Counted from the first letter of the stretch, positions 55,101 through 60,998 are shown. The stretch: DNA of 64,000 nt from an uncultured Selenomonadaceae bacterium (GCA_905233135.1 CAJOCQ010000008.1:22858-86857); one strand, 5' to 3'. Made by a program: numbers and translations. The notes: generated from the letters alone by a model not told the origin.

Positions 55101-55369
55101 ACCTGAAGTTATTAGATACAGCTGCTGAAGATGTGGAAAAAACAGTCCCGGGCGACGCGAGCCCACGTATTGCAGAAGATCCTGTTATGGCACTTGACGA
55201 TTTGTTTGCAGACGATAACTACATGACCAACGACGCGCAAATTTCCGATATTACCGCAATTACGCAGGATAACTACTCTGCAGGCAATGTTGAAACGTTT
55301 GACCTCGAAAATCTTACCAAGAGCAGTTACACTCCAACTGCAACTTACGGCAAAGACGAACAGAAATAA
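43145..55369 (+). CDS. Giant RTX-like repeat protein (4074 residues)
   Basis: The start is the ATG at 43145, with AGAGGTG seven bases upstream; the 60 preceding open codons cover a structured leader and lack an RBS. The N-terminus has no Sec signal and reads MNLIFNLQLFAG. The body is a chain of about 20 modules of roughly 200 residues. Each has a (K/R)xLxGTxGxDTIxN strap, two or three AGxGNDxI nonapeptide-like turns, a GHxYxYxxGDGxDxIxGFxxxDTI motif, then an IGxxxIxLKGA strand. Turns are single, unlike the long nonapeptide runs of the first RTX gene. Few cysteines or aromatic clusters are seen. The C-terminus (DDLFADDNYMTNDA...ITAIT) resembles that of the first protein, a likely type I secretion signal. 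Predicted to be exported, calcium-loaded and surface-bound or shed. Exporter genes are absent from the window. Confidence 0.88.
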   Translation: MTKEMNLIFNLQLFAGAKVGGTYLGTASVDNVNISVNSSGANGTIEAYNGTTKIDYKKKSTDETVYTLSAFNAGGGADTISVGSGVENITIAGGGGADYIKNSSGKANFYSVGSGQGNDTIDGWTDSDTLIINAANITSSLMSSDGKDLIFEYTNSEGKSKGSVRLKGVGNGVQASDSKQITLVFSDTTLNLDLPFAMHGTTKGDEITNDDYVGSASKAFTIDGGAGNDSISNSKDYVSIVGGAGNDVVTVGGSAKTTGVTVKGGAGNDSIYFTGADTVGGHVIQFDVAADGKDVIFGIGSDDTVTLTSNGSTFNFDAANLKVDQYGNVILSINSSHQITLKDGVTLLGGEELTINGNPVKIPKKWVGTTGANTLYADTKYDGYSLSADAGADSITISGSAIYADAGTGNDRIVLTRTTAAADAVTINGSDGNDYIDATGDTVNGHIYQFDNADGKDSILGFNESDTILITNTSGDVTGVFENGNFVIKNGDYTQIVLEDYKGGGKINFLLKTAEGYETIYSSRIGDGFTAYTTSGGKEGTVDLTTYTGSDAYYRIKKGSQGDNKSNEITIGHTDNDFVIDAREGNDKITVQGADNVSISAGVGNDSIYVIKYTESSQDTYSANMTINGGTGNDLIVVETVASGSPNPTGADPKAYPKIYEFTPGDGTDSIIGFGEYDTIKILGDGTVTAVSVDANNKDAVVIYKDNSNASGKIILKDYASKLYEFAGDVNIIDDVIDAEGSRSKTKELPKILKGTTGSDSINTGNVSIFGGKSISEGYKVSLGSGNDTVTNAVSSVTLNGDGGDDYISTGGKDVSINGGAGKDKITLQSGAENAYIVAGTGNDSIYGNTNGGHTYEFASGQGTNYIVNFNPANDTIYSSEEITAVEPTADGYKLTIGTTIIYLRGALAPGASAGSENVKDYQLLEGSAIIKTRSSGTDSDVSVARIIKGTTGKDTIENIINGSHLDVDGYTINADNGNDVIYNSGSNVSINAGAGNDTIFLMTDETNSVNSKASTVYAGAGNDLIIGNGEGHVYQYSGGKDSIYGFSAQDTLEFGEAYKQSVTNDGLLIVSQTDTSKYVLLKGEAADPSENSTSAGDYASLEAGTKINIKGSGATVVTDYVEAKYLGTNASETVAIDISSKELAGNYTIDAMGGDDTITSNGDKVYVSAGVGNDQITIEDGTQVTVNPGKGEDTIRITDKKETGHVFEIAKGDGVNIISGINSNDTIKITTANASILTAKFDSDASLADLETQDNYFVITLDDKKTKIKLLGAEKGTSGHYETLKNKSFYISLTLTDGRNETVETYNYNVPNVLRVDSATSIDPTTIQTLDSDVSTFEIYGDKYNNTISNNGADNVLISLGAGNDSITITSGENNTINPGAGKDYVTLTTSGHIYEYYNNDGDDTIVGWTSDDTLMVYGATSIASLISSINNGNGVGKDFQLKIGNNKITFVNTDPDTVINLENKNTAAMIGTLGTALGTTANDIASGTTVAISIPKLIQGTSGANELTNDRDEYTISADKGNDSINTSGNKVSVDAGVGNDVITIASGENITVTAGNNNDTVYVNYGSNNAYIDGGDGKDVIVIGDNVTGVSVEGGVGDDLIIGNNAENVYYYNNGDGKDSIYGFTEDDKIVLGAGLTIYSVSGNDDNNVKAEVTDNGLVFSIYQTVASGSYTEVGKLTLKGERNNGSAEGSTVASAYGVVTGGINFNINGSDVTYKIPNRKVVTAANNNVLANSDSNYLITGTSNADTITNTANSVTIDAREGNDTIKTSGNNTSINAGVGNDTVEIDASAENVTVASGAGNDLIISNGKGGNVYRYTGGKDTIYGFSTDDTLIIDPNNTTSYTPEVTADGLLIKVKNSASNSILLKGAGTVAGSTNASDYALLDGGNSFHVLINTVTSSAEQAQYVDCETTISKLLVGTGTGEELNASIEGYTVQAYGGDDTITSNVDGALIDAGAGNDIVTISAGENVTVISGKGSDLITITDESGAGHLFQFKPNEGTTTIKGFGSNDSIHFTDSNSIKSAEFATVGAEGEYFVLNLDNNTKVYLQAQDDKAPNPTKLRKDSFYIKYANDTVFSEYNIPNTYTIGGSDHKDIAVTGPDFEKAAIIGVDSLNNDITVGAAAEVSVYAAKGNDTIRVTSQAQSAIINAGVGNDYITLEGTGHVIQYANGDGHDTIEGWNEDNILSITSGAAATSTSVNSAGDYVLKIGSGSITFKGLAADTNIKVYKDGTEVSGGLSVPKELIGTSGNDTLRNTIEGYFIDAKSGNDAIISGINEAGTDAPADNVTIDAGAGHDTIAVAGNNVSIEAGAGKDTVDIISGTNVTINTGADVDFITLRSGVVNAVINAGAANDTIYTNEEGNIIKYNLGDGNDSIFGYTSADSIKLGTGVRVVDYAMTDKGFIVTVTGGVLTFKGGAYDAATGTYKDLDGGTIINIYENGTDNAADVVTPFIKYVDSKDHTIDNSATNYTVRGSKTTDTIENTADNVTIMAGDKADVIISKAGDVYIAGEAGADTIDLRASASNNTIYGGAGNDSIYGNDNGHIYKFNAYTDGKDVIDNFTENDVIYLGNFQDYWGKNKEGKWESDNITDLISLTFNNVENKPSYKDVVVKFKSSSNSITLKELEVGTKIRYSYDYVATVGGVAQTRTAYINDYWSVDRVYEMDARPVNNTLESNTIVSKNETQADTIINSAAYVIIDSRGSDDTIHNALTGIETSIKAGAGNDTITNEADRVTINAGDGADIIANGADTIANSASAVLIFGGDGEDTINLISGENVSVEGGAGNDFITVTSDKVVTPLIKAGAGDDIIGLTISGASIEGGEGNDIIKSESGGNTYIYTAGDGNDIIKWHEGDELKLILKNNETYTTESAVNGYLVKVTTANGTTNTIALTDSIIETPVTLGSGADTVVSTSYSSGSLPGGVMIDIKYSNNGEIFTPSTLSGYSPNNIFVATGANTITGGIATVDNTITAYEVVNIGTDAKVIKNSGTYVTINAGSGDDTIANDADNVIINGGAGKDFIILGTYDELNGTVDVANHNDVSINAGAGNDVITLGGSQTVTYMYKLGDGNDTIYGYDAANDRIYIEGFSEGDYQYSIDNDNTFIVNVSSGTTVGSIRLDGIRGEGIKVDGSTNSVTFVDADGAETEIIIPQRVTITGGAVTDLDNTKSYGFAAPTVASSAAASLKNDTVNVTDATNIEINTGEGDDSIKLSNNLENVSIIAGRGNDTIEAKSGHSEGIMYVFGNGDGNNLIINASTDDSIKFTDGTFTPNLSNCTTERDTLNNEILVLTLGSTKVSMRGFYGGDTFTLIDRDNNSQLITVPRLFKGTGASETLSNEEDDYQILAMGGNDLIKNTGHRAILTADSGNNTIRNEGTDVTINGGNGSDLITNEGGDNVSISGGNGNDSINLNTGSTGLTVYGGGGDDIIASNNVNGVIYQVSNGSGRDSIRGFDATKDKIQIIDDSALTPLGPTSFDTSNKALTLRIGGATVVLQGTGVEPNGEITLLKKDGTTETATVLQVQSVESGAVTPVEGNKFYVFGTNGKDTINNTEHDYTKVSIMAGGDADSITNEGTYASIFGEAGADTIINSGRYSSIYGGNDNDTIHNTGADVYIAGDAGNDTITNTANDVTIWGGGGNDYLDATSRTSGAKVIYEFRSGDGTDTIANFVKDTDELWFSGITSADALPAAVSINAGSNQFSITAYNNTNIIGFASGDLTSNSEITAYFGANHQAGTIKIARLLVGNEYSSTLNPATSGNTYQNSSNVALLVQGGKNVENSSTSTDGASIRATDGSNWFHNLADITAAAADAEQKYTYLTLANNADTIINKGAYAIIDAGGGNDTISNNKANVTITAGAGDDTINSTGTGTDGGISINAGDGNDFITITGGQNTVVAGTGNDYITAKDPDAEEGNVYYFAGLSGEGTNTIVGLTDKDTIMVNANSTKVSTNIYKSGEGGKDVTIFLQRNAYNSTTIVLQGYNEDANNKFNLKLLDTAAEDVEKTVPGDASPRIAEDPVMALDDLFADDNYMTNDAQISDITAITQDNYSAGNVETFDLENLTKSSYTPTATYGKDEQK

Positions 55370-55434
55370 CAATATTTAAGAATTAGCGAATGGATTTAGC
55401 AAAAACTAAATTCTGAAACTGAAACTTAAAATTC

Positions 55435-55475
55435 AAGCGACCATCGAAAAATTTTCGGTGGTTGCTTTTTTTTTT
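55435..55475 (+). terminator. Terminator of the giant RTX gene
   Basis: AAGCGACCATCGAAAA pairs with TTTTCGGTGGTTGCTT (two wobble pairs) and is followed by a run of ten T. Confidence 0.9.
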
Positions 55476-55511
55476 GCAAAAAACCTGCGCGAAATATTTT
55501 TTTCAACAAAA

Positions 55512-55532
55512 AAGCCGCCCTTTGGACGGCTT
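55512..55532 (-). terminator. Second of two tandem minus-strand terminators
   Basis: AAGCCGTCC-AAA-GGGCGGCTT on the minus strand followed by TTTTGTTG. It shares the CAACAAAAAAGCCGCC edge with the next hairpin, so the two are probably a duplication. The DNA between them (55533-55632) shows nothing else. Confidence 0.7.
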
Positions 55533-55631
55533 AATATATTTATTCAGAAAAAGTTTCAAAGCGGCGTAGTCTTTAAATTATCCGCTTTTAAATTGATTTT
55601 GGAACTTGCTGATAAAATTTTCTGCAACAAA

Positions 55632-55658
55632 AAAGCCGCCGAGTTTTTCGGCGGCTTA
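55632..55658 (-). terminator. Terminator of the two-TM protein gene
   Basis: On the minus strand AAGCCGCCGA and TCGGCGGCTT form a perfect 10-bp stem followed by TTTTTTG. Confidence 0.85.
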
Positions 55659-55674
55659 ATTTTTTTCTGCAAAA

Positions 55675-56082
55675 TTAAAATCTTCTGCGGCGCGGTCTTT
55701 CTTCGACTTCTTCGCCTTCTTTAGGCGTTTTGTTTTTTCGATCGTCAATCATCGGCTTAATTATCAAAACGCCCGCCGCAATTAATAAAATAACGTCCGC
55801 GCCAATCATAAAGCTGTACGCGCTGTTAATAGTTTGTTGTGCTAATTGGGCGTCAGCTTGAGTAATATTTTTATCGCGCGTGGCACCGGTGTATTTTTGC
55901 CAAACAGCTTCAAACATTGCAACTCTTGAACGTTCATACAGCGGCTTTGAAAGGGCGTTGTATGTATCAACTATCCTTTCGTTGTAATTTATTCTAATCA
56001 TTGAAACGCCCGTAACAATGACGATTAGCAAAAAAATCCCGGCGACAATATGATTTCTACTCAATTTGAAATTCTTAAACAA
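55675..56082 (-). CDS. Hypothetical membrane protein with two membrane segments
   Basis: 135 residues. Membrane segments lie at about 12-28 (VAGIFLLIVIVTGVSMI) and 92-108 (MIGADVILLIAAGVLII). The loop between them (RINYNERIVDTYNALSKPLYERSRVAMFEAVWQKYTGA) would be outside, while the tail is cytoplasmic and charged (DDRKNKTPKEGEEVEERPRRRRF). I do not recognise a family. The start is TTG 56082 at the end of an eight-T run, after AAGGTGG. It converges on the giant RTX gene and diverges from the second SGNH gene. Confidence 0.65.
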   Translation of the reverse strand: MFKNFKLSRNHIVAGIFLLIVIVTGVSMIRINYNERIVDTYNALSKPLYERSRVAMFEAVWQKYTGATRDKNITQADAQLAQQTINSAYSFMIGADVILLIAAGVLIIKPMIDDRKNKTPKEGEEVEERPRRRRF

Positions 56083-56096
56083 AAAAAATCGCCACC

Positions 56097-56125
56097 TTGC
56101 TAAAAATCTTTACTTAAACTATAAT
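56097..56125 (+). promoter_or_regulatory. Promoter of the second SGNH gene
   Basis: TTGCTA (56097-56102), 17 bases, TATAAT (56120-56125). Confidence 0.8.
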
Positions 56126-56176
56126 TTCAGCATTATTTTAGCAACCGCCCGCGTTTTTGTAAAGGGAGTAGCTTTT

Positions 56177-57802
56177 ATGAGGATTTTTTGGAAATTCAGC
56201 CTGTTCTTCGCGCTGATAACAATTTTTGCGTTGTTCATAATTTTTATAGCGGAAGTTACAGACACGATAAAAATTAAGGGCAGAGATATTGCAATAAAGT
56301 TTGAAAATGACGGCGAAGATTTAATTTTGAGTTGGACGCCGTTGCCTTATCCCTGCAAGTACAAAATTGAAACTTTCAATGCAACGACGGGGATTTTAAA
56401 AAATTCGCCGCGCTATAATTTGTTGACTTCGGCAGAAACTTTTTCAACTAGTTACAAAGTGCCGCGCGCGCCCGTACCGAATTTTTACAGAATATCTGCT
56501 TACGGGATTTTCGGCAAAGAAATTTTCAGCACTAAAGAAATTTTCGCCAATCCGAATTTTTCAACGCCGCGCCCCGTGCACATTTTCCATTACACCGAAA
56601 AAAATCCCGCAAGTCTTATGCCGTTTTTAGTTTGGCACACTGTACCTAATGCTGTTTGTTACGAATTGGAAATTTTGAGCGCGCCGCCAGAAATTGAAGG
56701 CGGTACTGCTCCTTCAAAAAATTATCACTTGTCAAGCACTGCGAAAATTTATACAAACGGTTATCAAGCAGACCTGCGCGAAATTTTTTCCAAGCACAAA
56801 AAAATTTATTGGCGGGTACGTGCGCTCGGTTTGCACAAAGAACCTATCGGCGAATTTAGCATTGCGGAATTAATTTGCATTGACGAAAATTTGACGCCGC
56901 CGAATTGTCCGCTGATTAATAATTTTGATTTTATCGACTACAAGCCGCAACCGATTTACCCCGCGTACAGTTGGATTCCGATTCACAACGCGCCGCAATA
57001 TGAAGTTGAACTTTTGAACCACCCGCCGAAAGTTGAAAATGACGTTGAGCCGAGCCCCGACAGTTTATGGCGGCAAAAAACCGAAGACCAATCCAGCTTG
57101 TATGACGAATACAGCCGCCCCTTCGCAGGACCTTATTATTGGCGGGTACGCGCACTTGACGCCGAAAATAATCCTATCGGCACTTGGTCTGATTCTGAAA
57201 AATTTGTTGTCGAAGATTATACCAAAGGCGTAAACACAGCAATTCTTGGCGACAGCGTGGCGCACGGCGGCGGCGCAGTTTCGTATTCTCCGCGCGCCCT
57301 TGAATACGCTTACGCAACTTATATCAATTTCCCCGTACTCAATTTAAGCCGCAGCGGCGATACCGTCAAAACTTCGCTTGAAAGATTTGAGACAGATATT
57401 TTGCCTTTCCACCCCAAAAATTTAATTATTTCGACGGGGACTAATTGCCTGCGCGACGCCAGCATTTTGACTGAAGATATTATCAACGATTACAAAAAAA
57501 TTAATCGCCTTTGCATTGAGAATGACATTCGCCCGATTTTTTTAACGCTTATGCCGATTAATCCAAAAAATATTTACTACATTTTCAAAACTGAAACCGA
57601 TGAGCATTGGCACAAAAAATTAATTGCGCTAAATAAATTCATAAAGCAACAGGAATTTGTAATTGACATTGAGCCATATTTTTATGACGCGGCGGGCGAA
57701 ATGTCGGCGGATTTTGCCATTGACGGCTTGCACCCCGATATTCGCGGCAAAATGTTAATTGCCGAAATTATTAATGCTAATCGTCATTTGTTTAGGGATT
57801 GA
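56177..57802 (+). CDS. Membrane-anchored or secreted SGNH/GDSL hydrolase with two beta-sandwich domains
   Basis: 541 residues from the ATG at 56177 (AAGGGAG). An N-terminal hydrophobic segment (FSLFFALITIFALFIIFI) is a signal anchor or signal peptide. Three related FN3-like stretches follow, with ILSWTPLPYPCKYKIE, IYWRVRALG and PAYSWIPIHNAPQYEVELL...YYWRVRALD. The SGNH domain then shows GDSVAHGGG (Ser), SRSGDTVKTSLERFETDILPF and DGLHPDIRGKM (Asp/His). It shares SGDT, LERFE, LPF.PK and DGLHPD.RGKM with the 324-residue protein at 6973-7947, so they are paralogues. The oxyanion block is STGTNCLRD instead of GGVNDIRE. Substrate unknown; a glycan or cell-wall ester is likely. Confidence 0.83.
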   Translation: MRIFWKFSLFFALITIFALFIIFIAEVTDTIKIKGRDIAIKFENDGEDLILSWTPLPYPCKYKIETFNATTGILKNSPRYNLLTSAETFSTSYKVPRAPVPNFYRISAYGIFGKEIFSTKEIFANPNFSTPRPVHIFHYTEKNPASLMPFLVWHTVPNAVCYELEILSAPPEIEGGTAPSKNYHLSSTAKIYTNGYQADLREIFSKHKKIYWRVRALGLHKEPIGEFSIAELICIDENLTPPNCPLINNFDFIDYKPQPIYPAYSWIPIHNAPQYEVELLNHPPKVENDVEPSPDSLWRQKTEDQSSLYDEYSRPFAGPYYWRVRALDAENNPIGTWSDSEKFVVEDYTKGVNTAILGDSVAHGGGAVSYSPRALEYAYATYINFPVLNLSRSGDTVKTSLERFETDILPFHPKNLIISTGTNCLRDASILTEDIINDYKKINRLCIENDIRPIFLTLMPINPKNIYYIFKTETDEHWHKKLIALNKFIKQQEFVIDIEPYFYDAAGEMSADFAIDGLHPDIRGKMLIAEIINANRHLFRD

Positions 57803-57850
57803 GAATTTTTGGCTTTTTAGAAAATTTTTATTTTATCTCGAACAACGGCA

Positions 57851-58020
57851 TTTCTTTCTTTTTGAAAAAAAGAAAGAAACGCCTGGCAAAGAAAGAAAAA
57901 CTCCCGACCCGCTAGAACCGCCATCACGGCGGTTGACGCGGGCGGCGCACGTCGTGTGCGCCGTTCAGGTTGCAGTTTCAGGCTTGCAAAGTAGAAATTG
58001 CCGCGCGTCCTGCGCGGTTT
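57851..58020 (+). repeat. Type II hairpin cassette, copy G
   Basis: TTTCTTTCTTTTT/AAAAAGAAAGAAA hairpin (57851-57879); two-tier stem CCCGC/GCGGG plus AACCGCC/GGCGGTT (57908-57942); CGGCGCAC-GTCGT-GTGCGCCG (57943-57963); and a GTCCT-loop CGCGC/GCGCG palindrome near 58000. The plan matches copy F at 21168. The rest of the gap to the kinase gene (58021-58212) holds only weak promoter-like A/T sequence (TATAAA near 58145). Confidence 0.65.
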
Positions 58021-58212
58021 TGCGTAGCAAAAGCGTGCTCTCTTCACGAGGGATTGTGCGGCTCACGTCACGTTCGCCGCTTTATTCAAATTTCGATTTA
58101 AAGGCGGCTAATTTCGCCGCTAAGCAGGGTTTAAACTGTTTTTAGTATAAAATATCGTGACAAAAAATTAACACCGTAAATTTTGCCTTTTTTCAAAGAA
58201 AGTTGGAAAAAT

Positions 58213-59793
58213 ATGAAACGCCTGACTGTTACCAGAAAAATTTTAATATCGTACGTGCTGCTTGTCGTGATAATTGCGGCGTTGTCGGTACTTATGATTT
58301 TGCCGAATCAAATTGAAGAAATGAATACCAACTTGGAAACAACGCTGTCAAGAATAGCGTACATTTTGGCGCACGATTCCGAAGTTATAGCCGCGCTGGA
58401 AAAAGGGCAATGTTCCGAATGCATAGCCGCGCGTATTGACGGCATTTCAAGAATTACCAAAGGCAGTATCGATTATATTGTTGTTGCGAATACCGAAAAC
58501 GTTCGCCTTTACCACCCCGATAAAAATTTGATTGGAAAAACTTTTGTCGGCGGCGACGAAATTTTGGCAATTAGCGGCAAAAAGGACAGCTACGTTACAA
58601 CTTTTAAAGGACACCCCGATATACAGAAACGCGCCTTTCATTCAGTGCGCAAAAACGGTAAAGTTATTGGCTTTGTTATGGCGAGCACTTCCACCAAAAA
58701 TATTGAGCGTCATAAAACAGAAATTATATTAAGCGCGTTGGGATTTTTGGCGATTTCGCTTGCGACGGGATTGTTTTTGGCGTACGCAATTTCAAGGGGG
58801 ATTCGGCGAATTTTGCTTGGCTACGACCCAACAACTTTTGCGCAAATGTACCTGCAACGCGAAGAAATTCTCGACAAGCTGAACGAGGGTATTTTGGTCG
58901 TCAACGAAAAGCAAAAAATTATTTATAAAAATCTGCCTGCGAAGTCCTACATACAGGAAGAATTTTTGGCGGAAAATTCGCCGCTTTATCCCGGCGCGGC
59001 TGATTGTATCAGGAAAAATATCATTCTTTCTTGGTCGATGATTGAGCTTGAGGAAAAATCTTTTTTGGTAAGTATGATACCGCTTCGCCCGCTGGAAAAT
59101 CTTGACGCGGTTATGGTAATTCTGCGCAACCGCACCGAATTTGTAAATTTGACGGAACAATTAACGGGCTTAAATCACATTATCGACGCCCTGCGAGCCA
59201 ATACGCACGAATTTAGAAACAAGTTGCACATAATTTCGGGCTTGTTGCAACTCGGCGAAAATTCGCAGGCTATAGAATTTATCAACGAAGAGGCAAACGA
59301 AAAGAACGGACAAAATATTTTGCGGCTGATTCACGATAAAACTATTGCCGCGTTGTTGATTGGAAAGGCGAACCGCGCCGCCGAATTGGATATTGATTTT
59401 GAACTTCGCAGAGACAGTAATTTACCTGAAAAAAATTCTTTCCTTTCGACGCGCGAACTTGCTTTGATTATCGGCAACTTGATTGAAAATTCTTTTGAAG
59501 CTATGACAAATTCAAGCGTCGAGCGGCAAGTTGAAATTTTTATCGGCGTAAATGAACAGGGTTTAACGCTTGTTGTTGACGATACGGGCTGCGGTATGAC
59601 TGACGAAGAAATTAAAAAAATTCACGCGGGCGGCGGCTACACTACCAAAGGCGAAGGGCACGGCTACGGAATGAAATTAATTCGTGAAGTCGTTGACAGG
59701 CACAAGGGCTTTTTGCAAATTGATTCTGAAAGCGGCACGGGAACCTCAATTACAGTCAACATAAATTTTAACGGAATTTTAAAAAATGATTAA
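58213..59793 (+). CDS. Sensor histidine kinase of the CitA/DcuS type
   Basis: 526 residues from the ATG at 58213; a TTG ten codons upstream is possible and no strong RBS is visible. Order: membrane segment (about 10-30), extracytoplasmic Cache/PAS-like domain with VANTENVRLYHPDKNLIGKT and GGDE (as in CitA and DcuS, which sense citrate or C4-dicarboxylates), second membrane segment (about 175-195), a cytoplasmic PAS domain, then the transmitter: THEFRNKLHIISGLLQL with the phospho-accepting His, NLIENSFEAM (N box), DDTGCGM and GHGYGMKLI (G boxes). Such kinases are normally followed by a CitB/DcuR-type regulator; here the next gene is unrelated. It could report on organic acids such as lactate, malate or fumarate. 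Confidence 0.88.
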   Translation: MKRLTVTRKILISYVLLVVIIAALSVLMILPNQIEEMNTNLETTLSRIAYILAHDSEVIAALEKGQCSECIAARIDGISRITKGSIDYIVVANTENVRLYHPDKNLIGKTFVGGDEILAISGKKDSYVTTFKGHPDIQKRAFHSVRKNGKVIGFVMASTSTKNIERHKTEIILSALGFLAISLATGLFLAYAISRGIRRILLGYDPTTFAQMYLQREEILDKLNEGILVVNEKQKIIYKNLPAKSYIQEEFLAENSPLYPGAADCIRKNIILSWSMIELEEKSFLVSMIPLRPLENLDAVMVILRNRTEFVNLTEQLTGLNHIIDALRANTHEFRNKLHIISGLLQLGENSQAIEFINEEANEKNGQNILRLIHDKTIAALLIGKANRAAELDIDFELRRDSNLPEKNSFLSTRELALIIGNLIENSFEAMTNSSVERQVEIFIGVNEQGLTLVVDDTGCGMTDEEIKKIHAGGGYTTKGEGHGYGMKLIREVVDRHKGFLQIDSESGTGTSITVNINFNGILKND

Positions 59794-59870
59794 AAATTTC
59801 GCGCAGATTTACGATTATTTTTTTAAGGATAAATAATTTTTCTTGGGGCTTTAATTCGCTTTGGGAACGA

Positions 59871-59899
59871 TTGACATTATTTATTTGAAATAATAAAAT
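59871..59899 (+). promoter_or_regulatory. Promoter of the FliD-like gene
   Basis: TTGACA (59871-59876), 17 bases, TAAAAT (59894-59899). The spacer contains the palindrome TTATTTGAAATAA (59881-59893), a possible operator. It is not a flagellar sigma-28 promoter by eye. Confidence 0.7.
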
Positions 59900-59945
59900 A
59901 ATTATGGCAAAATAGGACGTGATTTATTTCAAGGAGGTGTGAATT

Positions 59946-60941
59946 ATGCCAACTGTCAGTTCAATAGTAAGTCAAGCAACTTCCGTTGCTCATCTTGGTA
60001 CTAAATTATTTAACGGTAACCGCGCGGCGGCTAATCAGTCTGTTCTTGTCGGTCCCGGTTACGGCAATTTTTTAAGTTATCTGAGTTCAGATTTTGGCGG
60101 GCAACCCGCTATTACAAATTTGGTTGAAAATTATACCGATAATCGCGAATCTTTCAACGAAAACTTCAGAGAAAATCTTGCTGCACTTCAAGAAGCTACA
60201 AACAAAGTAAAAGAATCCGCAGAAGCCGAAATTGTCGAAAAAGCCGTTACTTCCGAAATTTCGGATATTGATAACGATAACAACACCGGCGCGTCTCTTT
60301 CGACTTTGGGCGAATTTGCCAACGGGAATATACCGCCCGAACTTAGAAACGCTCTGCAAATTCAAACTCAACCGCAAGCGCACGAAAGTATTCAACCTGA
60401 AGCTCCTAAAGCTATTCATTCTTTGCAAGATTTCGCCAAAACTTATCTTACTTCAGAAAGAATCCAGGCTGATGTTGTAGAAAATGTTCCGCCTGTCAAA
60501 AGTAACAGCCGCGTTTCTGCAGTTCAAAATTTGGTGCACGATTTCAACTCTGCGATTGATTATCTTTATAAAAACCGCAGTGTTTCGGCGCGCCTTGCGA
60601 CACTTGCTGACAAATTCGGCAACAATTTGAATTTAAGCAATTCGCTTAACAGTGTCGGCATTTCAATAGATTCAAAGGGATTTCTTTCGCTCAATGCAAG
60701 TATTTTCAGTGACGCGCTCGAAAGAGATGCTCAACTGGTTAATTCCGCTGTCGGCAGTGAAGGGCTTGCAGGGCAACTTGAAAAAAATATTAATTTGGCG
60801 AACGCTCAAGAAGACAAGCTTTTTACTTCGCTTATGGATTTTGCAAACCAACGCCGCCAAGATGAAAGCGAATCTTTGTACAGTAACAACGCGGCTTATG
60901 CTGTAGAAAATACGCCGCGCCTTTTCGCAATGTTCACTTGA
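59946..60941 (+). CDS. Protein with a FliD C-terminal-like region
   Basis: 331 residues after a very strong RBS (AAGGAGGTG). The first 190 residues are unfamiliar, with an acidic helical stretch (LAALQEATNKVKESAEAEIVEKA) and a Gln/Pro-rich link. Residues about 189-285 resemble the C-terminal part of the flagellar cap protein FliD: a helix (AVQNLVHDFNSAIDYL), LATLADKF, LNSVGISIDSKGFLSLN and VNSAVGSEGLAGQL. No flagellar genes are near, and the size is smaller than FliD. It could be a stand-alone filament-associated or surface protein. It has its own promoter and terminator. Confidence 0.55.
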   Translation: MPTVSSIVSQATSVAHLGTKLFNGNRAAANQSVLVGPGYGNFLSYLSSDFGGQPAITNLVENYTDNRESFNENFRENLAALQEATNKVKESAEAEIVEKAVTSEISDIDNDNNTGASLSTLGEFANGNIPPELRNALQIQTQPQAHESIQPEAPKAIHSLQDFAKTYLTSERIQADVVENVPPVKSNSRVSAVQNLVHDFNSAIDYLYKNRSVSARLATLADKFGNNLNLSNSLNSVGISIDSKGFLSLNASIFSDALERDAQLVNSAVGSEGLAGQLEKNINLANAQEDKLFTSLMDFANQRRQDESESLYSNNAAYAVENTPRLFAMFT

Positions 60942-60998
60942 TAAGGGCTAAGGGCTAAGGACTGGGGGCTAGGGAAATTTTCCTAGTCTTTTTTTTTG
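60942..60998 (+). terminator. Terminator after the FliD-like gene, with heptamer words
   Basis: AGGGCTAAGGGCTAAGGACT, then GGGGGCTAGGGAAA; CTAGG pairs with CCTAG and a run of nine T follows. The left arm is made of AAGGGCT/GGGCTA words like the ilvE terminator. Confidence 0.7.
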
